From Myroides guanonis (GTDB lineage Bacteria; Bacteroidota; Bacteroidia; Flavobacteriales; Flavobacteriaceae): a stretch of 64,000 nucleotides of DNA. The stretch lies in the NCBI RefSeq assembly GCF_900114085.1, contig NZ_FORU01000001.1, positions 390,637 to 454,636 on the forward strand, written 5' to 3'. The translations under genes and the position numbers were made by a program. Of this stretch, positions 19,619 to 28,435 are shown in pieces (the stretch's first letter is position 1; each line of letters starts with the position of its first letter). Under the pieces are notes generated by a model. The model made no database searches. It was not told where the DNA came from and worked only from the letters and a program-made list of their open reading frames with translations.

Positions 19619-19620
19619 AA
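19315..19620 (+). pseudogene. Truncated Rpn-family nuclease/putative transposase
   Basis: The first 101 residues of an Rpn/PD-(D/E)XK nuclease family protein, almost identical to the N-terminus of the intact 305-residue paralogue at 39096-40013. It starts with KNNLGKYVSFSTDWGFKYYF and includes the nuclease core (FDLYCTGEDGEHFIIEMQ). It ends at a TAA formed by the junction with unrelated DNA just after FYT. The C-terminal two thirds are gone, so it is probably inactive. Confidence 0.85.
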
Positions 19621-19621
19621 A

Positions 19622-19860
19622 TGGCTATTTTCTCTTGTGCAGATATGTACAAATCCTTCTAGTTTTCCTTTAAATAAGGGATGCGAAGATTTTGATCTTT
19701 TAAAACCAATTTGTTTTTTGCCAATGAAGATAGGATAGTTGACCATATCCTTTACAAAAACGCCATATAACTGAAACATTTGCTCTGAAATAGGTCCCTC
19801 TATATCTAGATAGCTAAGTTTTTTAAGTATTATTGCTATAGTTGCCAATAAAGAAGGCAC
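19622..19860 (-). pseudogene. Fragment of an unidentified gene abutting the Rpn truncation
   Basis: The minus strand reads like protein between 19622 and 19860: ILKKLSYLDIEGPISEQMFQ, LYGVFVKDMVNYPIFIGKKQ and SKSSHPLFKGKLEGFVHICT. At 19622 it runs directly into the antisense of the truncated Rpn gene, so its C-terminus has been replaced. Only about 80 codons remain and I do not recognise the family. The fragment was probably brought in by the event that cut the Rpn gene. Confidence 0.45.
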
Positions 19861-19877
19861 TAGCGTGACGCTTGTGC
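19857..19877. repeat. Small inverted repeat
   Basis: GCACTAGCGT, one base, then ACGCTTGTGC: arms complementary at 9 of 10 positions. It marks the outer edge of the fragment at 19622-19860 and may be a remnant of a mobile-element end. Confidence 0.4.
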
Positions 19878-19909
19878 TAGCTGAGGAGCAGTATGTTATG
19901 TTTAGCTAA

Positions 19910-20209
19910 TTAGTCGTTTAATCTGTTTTCAATGTCCATTTGTTCGTGCAGAACTCTAATAATTTCTATTAAATTTTCTTTCGAGTTTATTCTGTAGAAA
20001 ATGTAATGAGATTTTACTTTTGAGTGGTAATAAGCTTTTCTGATATGACTGTAATCTTTTCCAGAAGTCGGGTTTTGACTTAAATATTCAATTTCGTCAA
20101 GAATTAAGTTGTAATATCTATCGGCTTGCTCCATAGACCAAGTCTCAAAAGTATAAAGCCAAATGTTTTCAATATCGAATAGAGCTTTGTTACTGATTTT
20201 GTAAGTCAT
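19910..20209 (-). CDS. parE: ParE/RelE-family toxin
   Basis: A 99-residue toxin of the ParE/RelE superfamily. Visible are the N-terminal strand-helix YKISNKALFDIENIWLYT, the GKDYSHIRKAYYHSKVKSHYIFYR core and the final strand IEIIRVLHEQMDIENRL typical of ParE (gyrase-directed) toxins. Its ATG overlaps the antitoxin stop by one base (TAATG). ParE-type toxins stall DNA gyrase. RelE-type mRNA cleavage is less likely, as the protein lacks a clear RelE catalytic set. Confidence 0.88.
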   Translation of the reverse strand: MTYKISNKALFDIENIWLYTFETWSMEQADRYYNLILDEIEYLSQNPTSGKDYSHIRKAYYHSKVKSHYIFYRINSKENLIEIIRVLHEQMDIENRLND

Positions 20210-20457
20210 TATTCAGAAACATATTTTTGGTGAATTGATTTCAATAATTCTTCCCTATCGAAATTTTTCACAAATCCAGATTCTTCACCTTTTTTAAGTT
20301 CTTTTATGAGTTCTGATTTTTTAGTTTCTTCGTATTCAAATATTCTCAAAGCAGCTCTCACTACTTCACTAGCAGATGAAAATTTTCCAGATTGAACTTG
20401 CTCATTTATGAACTTGTCGAAATAGTCACCAAGTAATATAGATGTGTTTTTAGCCAT
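20209..20457 (-). CDS. parD: ParD-family ribbon-helix-helix antitoxin
   Basis: An 82-residue antitoxin. The N-terminus MAKNTSILLGDYFDKFINE and GKFSSASEVVRAALRIFE form the ribbon-helix-helix DNA-binding fold of ParD; the C-terminal acidic helix binds the toxin. The frame can extend to 20550, but the ATG at 20457 matches the family start and leaves the operator upstream. It neutralises the adjacent ParE and should repress the pair. Confidence 0.9.
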   Translation of the reverse strand: MAKNTSILLGDYFDKFINEQVQSGKFSSASEVVRAALRIFEYEETKKSELIKELKKGEESGFVKNFDREELLKSIHQKYVSE

Positions 20458-20474
20458 AATCTTTATCTTTATAT

Positions 20475-20495
20475 CAAAGGTACCAAATGTTGGTA
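20475..20495 (-). promoter_or_regulatory. Promoter and operator of the ParDE pair
   Basis: The inverted repeat TACCAA-ATG-TTGGTA (20481-20495) overlaps a -7 box TACCTTTG read on the minus strand (20475-20482), 18 bases before the ParD start. A ribbon-helix-helix antitoxin bound here would cover the promoter. Confidence 0.6.
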
Positions 20496-20639
20496 TCTCG
20501 TATAGTTTCAAAATTGTTAAATTTATGACGAATGACTCAATACTAGTCACACATGAAATTGTTTTTTCGAAATTGAGATACAGGGATTTCGAGAAATCCT
20601 ATTGTAAGCTTCCCTTAAAACCAATTTTCTAAAGCTAAT

Positions 20640-20860
20640 AAAGTAATCAGATCTCGTCTAAGTTTTAAAATTTTAGTCTCCCCAAATCAAGAAAATCTCT
20701 ATATCACAGTTCAGACAAGAGACGAAGTAAATCCGCGATAGCCTTTAGATTTGTTCTTTATAAATTTCGTAAATCAAAGGAATCACAGTTCAGACAATTT
20801 GTCTCCAAATCTCTGTCTCCTAATTCCAGTCTCCATATTTAGTTTTCTGGCTCGTTCACT
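20640..20860. repeat. Pyrimidine-rich phrase repeat, cluster 3
   Basis: Contains CACAGTTCAGAC twice, GACGAAGTAAATCCGCGATAG (shared, with small changes, with 18223 and 31572) and CTCCAAATCTCTGTCTCC. No gene in the block. Confidence 0.6.
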
Positions 20861-20904
20861 GTAAACACTAGGAAAGCCCGAAGAGTTCTTGAACAAAGCT
20901 GTTT

Positions 20905-20979
20905 TTAAAAAATTGAAGTATTTGATTTATAGTACTGTAATTGTCCGAAAAGATCAAAATAATCACTTTTAAATCTAGT
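20905..20979 (-). pseudogene. Second IS transposase scrap
   Basis: The minus strand reads TRFKSDYFD...SNTSIF then stop, a decayed match to ARFKSDYYDQPFY...TNTSID at 13720-13885. DNA just right of it (20980-21026) is also similar to 13871-13908. Only about 25 codons remain. Confidence 0.5.
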
Positions 20980-21156
20980 ATTCAAAATTTCTTTATATTG
21001 CTCAACTAGTTAAGAGTGGGGAAGGAGTATAGTAAATTAAATGAATCCTTGAAATCTTTTTTGTAAAGGTATCGGTTATAGTTATTTTATATATAAGATG
21101 CCCTAATTATCCTTTTGATTCTCGTTAGTAATATTTGTTATTTAACCTTAGAAAGC

Positions 21157-21516
21157 ATGAACAATAATCAAATTTTATTTTGTGTAAGTATTATTTTAAT
21201 TTCAGTTATTTTTATAGCTATAGGCTTATTTTTAAAGAAATATCCGCCAAAGGAAATTAATTACTTTTACGGGTATCGTTCTAAAAAAGCGATGAAAAAT
21301 ATAGAGCAATGGAATTATTCTCAAAAGAAGGCAGCTTTGGAATTAATCCGTTCAGGCATATTGATACTTATTAGTTTAGTATTAGTTTATTTTCTTCCTG
21401 ATGGAAATTATTTTACACCTTATATTTTATTCTTAATAGTCATTATAACGCTATTTCCTTATTTTTATACTGTTTATAAAATTGAAAAAGCATTAAAAAA
21501 AGCTTTTACTAATTGA
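21157..21516 (+). CDS. SdpI/YhfL-family membrane protein
   Basis: About 119 residues with three membrane helices. The signature of the SdpI family is present: a first helix, PPKEINYFYGYRSKKAMKN (the YGYRT-like motif), EQWNYSQKKAA, then two further helices. The ORF extends upstream, but the ATG at 21157 fits the family. SdpI of Bacillus is an immunity/signalling protein; most Bacteroidota members are uncharacterised. Confidence 0.75.
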   Translation: MNNNQILFCVSIILISVIFIAIGLFLKKYPPKEINYFYGYRSKKAMKNIEQWNYSQKKAALELIRSGILILISLVLVYFLPDGNYFTPYILFLIVIITLFPYFYTVYKIEKALKKAFTN

Positions 21517-21539
21517 TATGTTTTAAGTGTGGACATTCT

Positions 21540-22060
21540 CTTTTAAAATGGGTTTATTATCTAGCTAACTACCAAAACACAACCCTCATTATCTCAATTT
21601 ATCAGAGGTCTTCGTTTAAAGTCAAGGAAATCCCTAAATCATAAAAATCAAAGTTCAGACAATTTCAGTCACAGGTCTCCAGATTACTGTTCACGCTTTT
21701 ACTTCGTCAGTTCGCTATACTCGTGTCGTTTCACGTCTTTCACATCACGTTTTTACTTCGTCAGTTCACTATGCTCGTATCGCATCACTATTCACTATTT
21801 TCCGTCACCTAACATCTGTCTCCTAAATTGCTCATCACTGTTCACTCTTTTCAGTCTCCTAACCAAAAGTGAGATAATCTCCTTCAATTCTCACTACTCC
21901 ACAATCTGTCAAGACTTACAATTTCCAAGTTACAGTCTCCTATTGAAAAGTGACATAATTATTTGAAATAATATGGAATCCTAGAGAGAGTATGGGAAAA
22001 TGAAGACCTGGATCCAAACTCCTTTCGGGACATATTTATTTATCATGTTTGAATTAGTTT
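21540..22060. repeat. Pyrimidine-rich phrase repeat, cluster 4 (largest)
   Basis: About 500 bases of repeated words: CAAAGTTCAGACAATT, ACTTCGTCAGTTCGCTAT (twice, one degraded), CTCGTGTCGTTTCACG, CAGTCTCCTA, then GAAAAGTGACATAAT and CCTTTCGGGACATATTT. The last two words recur in the same order at 40255-40335. The following 22060-22482 contains no recognised gene and must carry the promoter of the next two-component operon. Confidence 0.6.
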
Positions 22061-22482
22061 AGGATATTTTCTTTATTTAAGTTTGGTTCAAAATTCACAA
22101 AAAGAGCATAGTAAAGAACTGATTTTTATTGTTAATATCAGGTTTGTTCTTTAGGATATAAAACTTAATAGCAGTATTTTTTTTAAATTTCAAATATTTG
22201 ATTGTTAGGTGTTTTTTATGATTTAGTTGTTTTTTTTGTTTAATGTGTTGTTGGTTTAGTTTTATATATAATACGAACTGAGAATGTACTTCTGGGAAAT
22301 AAAAACAAAGGTTTAGCTTGAAGCGTAATTATAGAAAATAGTGGTAATGAACTTAATCAGAATATAATCTTTGTATTCAAACATTTAAGTCAAGTTGATG
22401 ATATGTAGAATTAGCCGGAGTTCAAAAGTTTATAAGATTATAAAATAATAGAATAGAGAAATGATAATTAAACCTGCTGACA

Positions 22483-23202
22483 ATGCATAATTTAGTATTG
22501 GTTATAATAGATGATGAACCGAAAGTAGCGGAAGCACTAAAAGGTTTGATTACGAAAATACTTTTTCCAAATAAGGGAATAGAAGTTCATATAACCAATT
22601 CTGTAAAGCAGGGGGTGGATCTTATACAAAAACAACTACCAGATATTGTTTTTTTAGATATAAGAATGCCAGATGAAGTTGGATTTGAATTGTTTAATCA
22701 AGTAGATTTAAGGCATACTAAAGTTGTGTTTACAACAGCTTATGCGGAATATGCTATCGAGAGTATCAATAAATTCGGATGTTTAGGTTATTTACTTAAA
22801 CCAATAGGATTAGATGATTTAAACACTGTTTTCAATCGTTATAAAGAAGAACAAAGCAGGAATAAAACACAATATTTGAAATTTATCGCAGATAATGGTA
22901 AACGAACATTATTAAACTTAGAAGAGGTACTTTTGTTTAAAGCGTCAAGTAACTATTGTGAAATCTATTTAAAAGACCGTAAATACATACTAGCTAAAAC
23001 TTTAAAAGAGATTCTTGAAGGACAAGATAATCATATTATTCGCGTTCATCGATCCTATGGGGTTAATCTAAAATATATCTCTCATTATACAGGTAAGAGC
23101 TTATTATTCAAAGGAGTATGTAATAATCAGTTAGATGGATTTATATCTGAAATACCTATTGGAGAAACATACTTAGACACAATTAAGGAGTATTTTCTAT
23201 GA
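22483..23202 (+). CDS. LytTR-family response regulator
   Basis: A 239-residue response regulator. Receiver domain: DDE at 10-12, phospho-acceptor Asp59 in VFLDIRMPDE, TTAYAEYA and the YLLKPI lysine. LytTR DNA-binding domain from about residue 135 (LLFKASSNYCEIYL, IRVHRSYGVNLKYI). It is the first gene of a two-gene operon and overlaps the following sensor kinase by 4 bases (ATGA). Confidence 0.93.
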   Translation: MHNLVLVIIDDEPKVAEALKGLITKILFPNKGIEVHITNSVKQGVDLIQKQLPDIVFLDIRMPDEVGFELFNQVDLRHTKVVFTTAYAEYAIESINKFGCLGYLLKPIGLDDLNTVFNRYKEEQSRNKTQYLKFIADNGKRTLLNLEEVLLFKASSNYCEIYLKDRKYILAKTLKEILEGQDNHIIRVHRSYGVNLKYISHYTGKSLLFKGVCNNQLDGFISEIPIGETYLDTIKEYFL

Positions 23203-26200
23203 GAATAGTCTCATTACTTTTTGTTTTATTAGTATGCATCCATCTTAATGCGCAAGAAAGGGCCACTAGAAGTTTTACTACTAAAAACGGATTATTGTCA
23301 AATGATGTTTCCGCACTTCACGTAGATACAAAAGGGAGACTATGGATTGGATCAAAAGCTGGGTTAGCTGTTCAAATTTCAAATGAATTTAGGCAAGACA
23401 GTATTTCCATACGCTATAAGTTTAATAATATAACTTCTATCACAGAAGATGCTGACACAAATTTATGGATAGCTAGTTATGGGCAGGGTGTTTTGTATAG
23501 AAACAAAAAAGAATCCAAATTATTTACCATATCGAATGGCTTAGTGTCTAATCGGGCGCGAAAGATTAAGATATTTAAGGACTGTGTATATGTAGCTACG
23601 AATAATGGAGTTTCAATAATTTCTTTATTGGACAAAACGATTAAGAATCCTAAATTTAAAAAGTCTGCTGACTATCCTTTTGAGGTAACCGATTTCTTTG
23701 AATATCAAGATAAGGTATATGCAACTACTATAAACAATGGTGTTTATGAAGTAACGATCTCAGAGTTAGTACAAGTATCCGATGTTAAACGTATTTTATC
23801 TGCATTTAAAACTCAAGACGCACTTTATTTAGGTACAGAAGAGAAATTATTACAATTCGATGTGTTAAAAGATAGTGTTTTAGGTAGTTATCTAATTCCA
23901 TATGTTTGGGAAGGAACTATTGCAAGAGATGAAATACTTTCTGTAAGTTCTGGATTATATAGTAATGAGGGTGGGTTATATTCGTTAAAAGGGAATGAAA
24001 ACAAATTAGTAGTTTCAAAAGAAGTACAAATTAGTTTTAATGATTTAAGCTCTCTAGTTTATGATGATGATAGAGATTTATTGTACTTGGGAACAAAAAG
24101 TAACGGACTGTTACAAGTTGAATGGAATTCCAAAATAAAGAAGTATAGAAATTTTGGAAAGGTCTATACTTCATTCGTACTACATGGAAAGAATTTTATA
24201 GTTAGTGAAAAGGGGTTGAGTATTTTAAAAGGAGAGGAACTGATAACTAGTGTACCTCTAGAAACTTTCAAAAAATTCCAAGTTAAAAAACAAAGTCTGT
24301 TTAAAGATATTCCAACCAGATCTAATCATTTTTATGAAATAGAATATACCACAGAAGCATCAAAAATTGTTTTCTATAAAGCAGTTGTAGAAAAGAATAA
24401 AATCTGGTTAGCTTCGAATGTTGGAATCTTTAAAATGGAATCAGAAGGGGAATTAGAATCCTATTTTCCAATCCATACATACCAATTTACGTTCTTTCAA
24501 GGGAAACTGATAGAAACAAACCCTTATGGCGGTGTTCGTATTTATGATGATATTGAACGCATGAAATATCGTTATTTTTCGGAAACCTCTAGCGTTGACA
24601 TTCCTCGAGATGTTGTGTCTATAGATCAAGATGCAGAATCGGTATATTTTGCAAGTGCTTTAGATGGGCTTTATCAATACAAGAATGGGAACTTTAAATC
24701 ATTTTTAAGTTCAGGTGATTTCAACGAAGCTAAACTTCAAAAAGTGGTGATTGCCAATTCAAGTACAGTTTTGGTGGCCACTGATTTTAATGATATCTAT
24801 CGACTGACTTTTAGTGAATCAAAAGCAAATGTAGACTTAGCTATTCCACACAAAAAAATAAAGGGTACAAGTATAGATTTTTTCAAGATATATGAAGGCA
24901 AACTCTATGTCGCTACTAATTGGGGAGTGAACGTTTTTGGAGAACAAGAATACTATTTTATAAATCAAGAACAGGGGTTGGATTACTCAGTGATTCACGA
25001 TGGTTCATTTCATTCAAATGAGTTGTATTTAAGTGCTTTGGAAGGGTTTTTTAAAATAGATTTAAGCATTTTTGAAAAGAAGGAAATGAAGTTAAAACCT
25101 TTTGTTTATGGCTTCAAAGTAAATACTATACCTTGGGAAACAGAAGAAGTACTTAAAGTCTTTTCAAAACCAACATTGCCAATAGAACTGAGCTACAGCG
25201 AGAATAATCTACAATTGTATTTCGATGTTTTACGTGTTAAGTATCCAAATAAATTAGAATATTATTATCGATTAAAATCTGATGAAGCTTGGATAAATTT
25301 ACCAGAAACAGGACGCCTAGATCTTCAGTATTTACAACCAGGGAATTATTCAGTGGAGTTGAAAATAGTTGATTTATACGCTTCTCAAAACAACACTTAT
25401 TTAATGGCTACGCTCATTGTCAAACCACCTTTCTATATGAGCATACCTTTTATAATAGGGATGGTAATTATGTTGTTTTTTATCATTTTTACTATTTTCA
25501 AACGACGTATTCATCTTTTAAAGATTAGACAACAACGCGATAGAGAATTTGAGCAGTTAAAGATGAAGGAGGAAAGAAAGCAATTGATTTTTGACCGTCG
25601 TTATGCTGAAATGCGCCTCCAAGCTTTGCAAAGCCAGATGGATTCTCATTTTATTTTTAATATACTCACCAGCTTGCAATACCACATCATGGGAGATCAC
25701 AAGAAAGAGGCTTTAAACCACTTAGACCGATTTGCGAAATTCATTCGTTTTACATTAGAGTTTAGCTCAAAAAAAGCAGTTAGTCTTCAAGAAGAATTAA
25801 CCTATTTGGAACGTTATGTAGCTATTGAAAAACTTCGTTCAGACCGTGATATTTTGTTCATTATAGAAAACAAAGATGAAATCTGTCTAGATTTTACAAG
25901 CATTACCCCAATGCTGCTACAACCCTTTGTAGAGAACAGTATACTATATGCTTTTCCTCCAAGAATCACACAACCCAAAATTCAAATTCAAATCTATCAA
26001 CTTTCCGATTGTATTGAGGTGGTGATTCGAGATAATGGTGTTGGAATAGACAACACCAAAGAACGCGTGAATTGGCATAAACCAAAGGGAATAGATTTGG
26101 TGAAAGAACGCATTTCTATAATTCAGAATAATTTGAATAGAGAAATAGAAGTCAACAGTTCTAATGTGGGTACATCTGTACATATTTACTTAAGCACCAC

Positions 26201-26210
26201 AATTTCGTAA
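23199..26210 (+). CDS. Reg_prop sensor histidine kinase
   Basis: A 1003-residue membrane sensor. Signal peptide (ending LNAQ), then a periplasmic beta-propeller built from Reg_prop-type repeats (GLLSNDVSALHVDTKGRLWI, ITSITEDADTNLWIASYGQG) to about residue 640, a Y_Y_Y domain (about 650-740), one membrane helix (about 746-770) and a cytoplasmic His_kinase module with H817 in SQMDSHFIFNILTSL and N-box LLQPFVENSI. Unlike classical hybrid two-component sensors it has no fused receiver or AraC domain; those jobs fall to the upstream LytTR protein. Confidence 0.92.
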   Translation: MRIVSLLFVLLVCIHLNAQERATRSFTTKNGLLSNDVSALHVDTKGRLWIGSKAGLAVQISNEFRQDSISIRYKFNNITSITEDADTNLWIASYGQGVLYRNKKESKLFTISNGLVSNRARKIKIFKDCVYVATNNGVSIISLLDKTIKNPKFKKSADYPFEVTDFFEYQDKVYATTINNGVYEVTISELVQVSDVKRILSAFKTQDALYLGTEEKLLQFDVLKDSVLGSYLIPYVWEGTIARDEILSVSSGLYSNEGGLYSLKGNENKLVVSKEVQISFNDLSSLVYDDDRDLLYLGTKSNGLLQVEWNSKIKKYRNFGKVYTSFVLHGKNFIVSEKGLSILKGEELITSVPLETFKKFQVKKQSLFKDIPTRSNHFYEIEYTTEASKIVFYKAVVEKNKIWLASNVGIFKMESEGELESYFPIHTYQFTFFQGKLIETNPYGGVRIYDDIERMKYRYFSETSSVDIPRDVVSIDQDAESVYFASALDGLYQYKNGNFKSFLSSGDFNEAKLQKVVIANSSTVLVATDFNDIYRLTFSESKANVDLAIPHKKIKGTSIDFFKIYEGKLYVATNWGVNVFGEQEYYFINQEQGLDYSVIHDGSFHSNELYLSALEGFFKIDLSIFEKKEMKLKPFVYGFKVNTIPWETEEVLKVFSKPTLPIELSYSENNLQLYFDVLRVKYPNKLEYYYRLKSDEAWINLPETGRLDLQYLQPGNYSVELKIVDLYASQNNTYLMATLIVKPPFYMSIPFIIGMVIMLFFIIFTIFKRRIHLLKIRQQRDREFEQLKMKEERKQLIFDRRYAEMRLQALQSQMDSHFIFNILTSLQYHIMGDHKKEALNHLDRFAKFIRFTLEFSSKKAVSLQEELTYLERYVAIEKLRSDRDILFIIENKDEICLDFTSITPMLLQPFVENSILYAFPPRITQPKIQIQIYQLSDCIEVVIRDNGVGIDNTKERVNWHKPKGIDLVKERISIIQNNLNREIEVNSSNVGTSVHIYLSTTIS

Positions 26211-26223
26211 AGCTTTTTTTCGA

Positions 26224-26252
26224 GTGACTGCTTTTGGCAGTCGCACCTTTTA
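26224..26252 (+). terminator. Probable terminator after the sensor kinase
   Basis: GACTGC, loop TTTTG, GCAGTC (26226-26242) followed by CGCACCTTTT. Stem of six pairs with a weak T tract, 16 bases after the stop. Confidence 0.45.
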
Positions 26253-26388
26253 CTTTTGTTTTCAGAATCAATAATGATACTTGTTTTAACGAAAATTAAC
26301 TCTTCGCTCAACCAAAAGCGGGGTTTAGATAATTTTCTTAGTTAAAGACAACAGCTGTCAGGATATTCGTAACACAAAAAGAAAAAGA

Positions 26389-26601
26389 ATGGCACGATAC
26401 CAAGCAACAATTAGCAAAACCCACAATACAGGTACCTTTTTAATTGAAAAAGGTATGCAAGTAGACTTTGTTTCATTTACACCACCATGGAGTGTAGAAG
26501 GAGGAAAACCCATCAATGATGCTTTTCTAAGAGTATATGGAATAGATCTTAAGGCTGGATATGTATTATCACCTGGTTTTGTTGATGTAATGGAGCTTTA
26601 G
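26389..26601 (+). CDS. Small protein, DUF6140-like
   Basis: A 70-residue protein without signal peptide or membrane helix: MARYQATISKTHNTGTFLIE, KGMQVDFVSF, INDAFLRVYGIDLKAGYVLS. The pattern resembles the DUF6140 family of small Bacteroidota proteins (identification from memory, not searched). It ends 12 bases before the WYL regulator, so it is likely the first gene of the vWA/HNH operon. Function unknown; a small partner or decoy for the regulator is possible. Confidence 0.6.
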   Translation: MARYQATISKTHNTGTFLIEKGMQVDFVSFTPPWSVEGGKPINDAFLRVYGIDLKAGYVLSPGFVDVMEL

Positions 26602-26613
26602 GCGCTAAGTATT

Positions 26614-27459
26614 ATGAAGTTAAAGATCATTTATTTATCGCTAAACTACATTAAGGATTTTCCATATGTAAATATGGAGCGACTTCTAGAATTTTTAGAA
26701 CGACACGATATACAGCGCAGTGATCGCAGTGTCTATCGCATGTTTAAAAACCTGAAAGAAGAATATGGCATAGAGGTAATTTGGGATGCAACTAAGGGTG
26801 GATATTATCTGCCGGAAGAGGAAGAAACTACAATATTAAAATTTTTAAAACTAGTAGAACATTTTGTAACAGCAGATTTGTTTACAACAAATTTCTCAGA
26901 CAATACAAAATTATTGGAAGTAGTAGAATATGAACACCACAGGGAATTTGTTCAACTAGAAGTTTTTAAAGAACTACTCTCCGCTATACAACATCGTTTT
27001 GAAGTACGTTTTTCGCATTACAGTTATTATCATTTGCGACAAAAAGAGTATTGCGTAAAGCCATTATATTTTAAGCAATACCAGAACCGTTGGTATTTAA
27101 TAGCCGACGTTCAAGGAGTTTTTAAAAGTTTTGGTTTGGATAGGATTAGTGAAATACAGACCACGCAAGTAGTGTTTCAACCACGATTAGAAGAAGCTAA
27201 AGAATTGTATGCGGGTATTGTTGGACTTAATTATAGTGATTCTGAACGACAACGGATTGTATTGGAGTTCGACATCAGTCAGAAACCCTATATAGAATCG
27301 TTGCCGATGCATCATACCCAAAAAGAAATAAAAACAGGTAATGCCAATACGTATACCATAGAGCTTTTCATTGCTCCAAACTTTGAGTTTCAACAACAGG
27401 TTCAGAAATATGGAAATTTAGTGAGAGTGGTGGAGGGTGAAGTGATAATAAATAATTAA
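26614..27459 (+). CDS. WYL-domain transcriptional regulator
   Basis: A 281-residue regulator. N-terminal winged helix-turn-helix (MERLLEFLERHDIQRSDRSV, YRMFKNLKEEYGIEV, TKGGYYL), then a WYL domain (ALLSAIQHRFEVRFSHYSYY, KPLYFKQYQNRWYLIADV with the WYL triad as RWYLIA, FGLDRISEI) and a WCX-like C-terminal part. WYL proteins sense nucleic acids or nucleotides and commonly control phage-defence loci. It stands between the small DUF6140-like gene and the vWA gene with short gaps. Confidence 0.88.
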   Translation: MKLKIIYLSLNYIKDFPYVNMERLLEFLERHDIQRSDRSVYRMFKNLKEEYGIEVIWDATKGGYYLPEEEETTILKFLKLVEHFVTADLFTTNFSDNTKLLEVVEYEHHREFVQLEVFKELLSAIQHRFEVRFSHYSYYHLRQKEYCVKPLYFKQYQNRWYLIADVQGVFKSFGLDRISEIQTTQVVFQPRLEEAKELYAGIVGLNYSDSERQRIVLEFDISQKPYIESLPMHHTQKEIKTGNANTYTIELFIAPNFEFQQQVQKYGNLVRVVEGEVIINN

Positions 27460-27468
27460 AATAGTAAA

Positions 27469-28434
27469 ATGAAGAGTAAAAGAATAAATGAATTTTTAAT
27501 CTGTATTACATTATTATGTTTTCAACAAATAATTTATTCTCAGGTAAGTAAGCCTGAAAAAAGAATTTATTTAATAGATGTTACTGCATCCATGGAAGGT
27601 AAAGGAATCGTAAATACTCCCGATATTTTTAATGAAGTAAAAGAAAATTTACAAAAGACAGTTGAATTAATTCAAGATAAATCGACTGAGGTAGTGTTTA
27701 TTCCGTTTACTAGTAAACCTCATACTAGGAAGAGCTTTACAATTGAAAGATTAAACGAAATAAAGGAATATATCTCTAAATTAAAAGTTGAAAAAGGAGA
27801 CACCAATATAGTTGATGCTTGGAGAGAAGGTGTTGAAGAAATTGATCCTTCTAAAGTAAATTACTTGTTTTTATTGACGGATGGATTACATAACACTGGG
27901 CCTGAAAAAGAACAGTTGTTTGAATACTTTAAAAATTGGTCAGACTTTAGTTTTAATAAATATTATTTTGCTTTTTATGTAATGCTTACTCCATATGCGA
28001 AAGAGTTAGATATAGCTACTGAGATTGATAAATCAAACCAACTTTGGATGATTGAATCAATGGATGTTAATGTTTCCTTCATTAGTGCAGGTTTTAAATT
28101 AAGAACAAATATTACGAATAGTAAAAACGTTAAAATAAGTTTCAGAAGTAATAATTTGAAAGTGTTTAGTTCTGATTTGGATGTTAAATTTCGTTTGGAA
28201 GATAATCCATATTATAGAATTAAGAGCTATAAGAATAACTTGAAAAACGAGCAGTCTGTTCTTGTAGAATTAGAGGAATTAATGCCGTTGCTTAATACGC
28301 CTATTGAAACCGATATAATTTTGAGTATAGAATTCGATAAAGCAAAGCATCCATTGTTGTTTTTTACACCAGAAAAAGTAGGAATTGAAGTTGTCAATAA
28401 AGGAGTAAGAACTATGTATTTCAAAGAAAAGTAA
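27469..28434 (+). CDS. Exported von Willebrand factor A domain protein
   Basis: A 321-residue protein with a signal peptide (about residues 1-25, ending IIYSQ) and so probably periplasmic. The vWA domain (about 32-195) has a MIDAS metal site written DVTASMEG (Asp37, Thr39, Ser41; Thr replaces the usual Ser in DxSxS) and LLTDG at 135-139. The C-terminal part is a beta-rich domain ending in a strand-like KGVRTMYFK. It ends one base before the ATG of the membrane HNH protein, which argues for a complex. Confidence 0.85.
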   Translation: MKSKRINEFLICITLLCFQQIIYSQVSKPEKRIYLIDVTASMEGKGIVNTPDIFNEVKENLQKTVELIQDKSTEVVFIPFTSKPHTRKSFTIERLNEIKEYISKLKVEKGDTNIVDAWREGVEEIDPSKVNYLFLLTDGLHNTGPEKEQLFEYFKNWSDFSFNKYYFAFYVMLTPYAKELDIATEIDKSNQLWMIESMDVNVSFISAGFKLRTNITNSKNVKISFRSNNLKVFSSDLDVKFRLEDNPYYRIKSYKNNLKNEQSVLVELEELMPLLNTPIETDIILSIEFDKAKHPLLFFTPEKVGIEVVNKGVRTMYFKEK

Positions 28435-28435
28435 G

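Noticed and set aside
25944..26183. Minus-strand 79-residue frame
   Set aside because: Lies within the conserved ATP-binding part of the sensor kinase; shadow.
22483..26210. Classical hybrid two-component system of the SusR/BT type
   Set aside because: The kinase lacks a fused receiver and AraC domain and instead pairs with a separate LytTR regulator.
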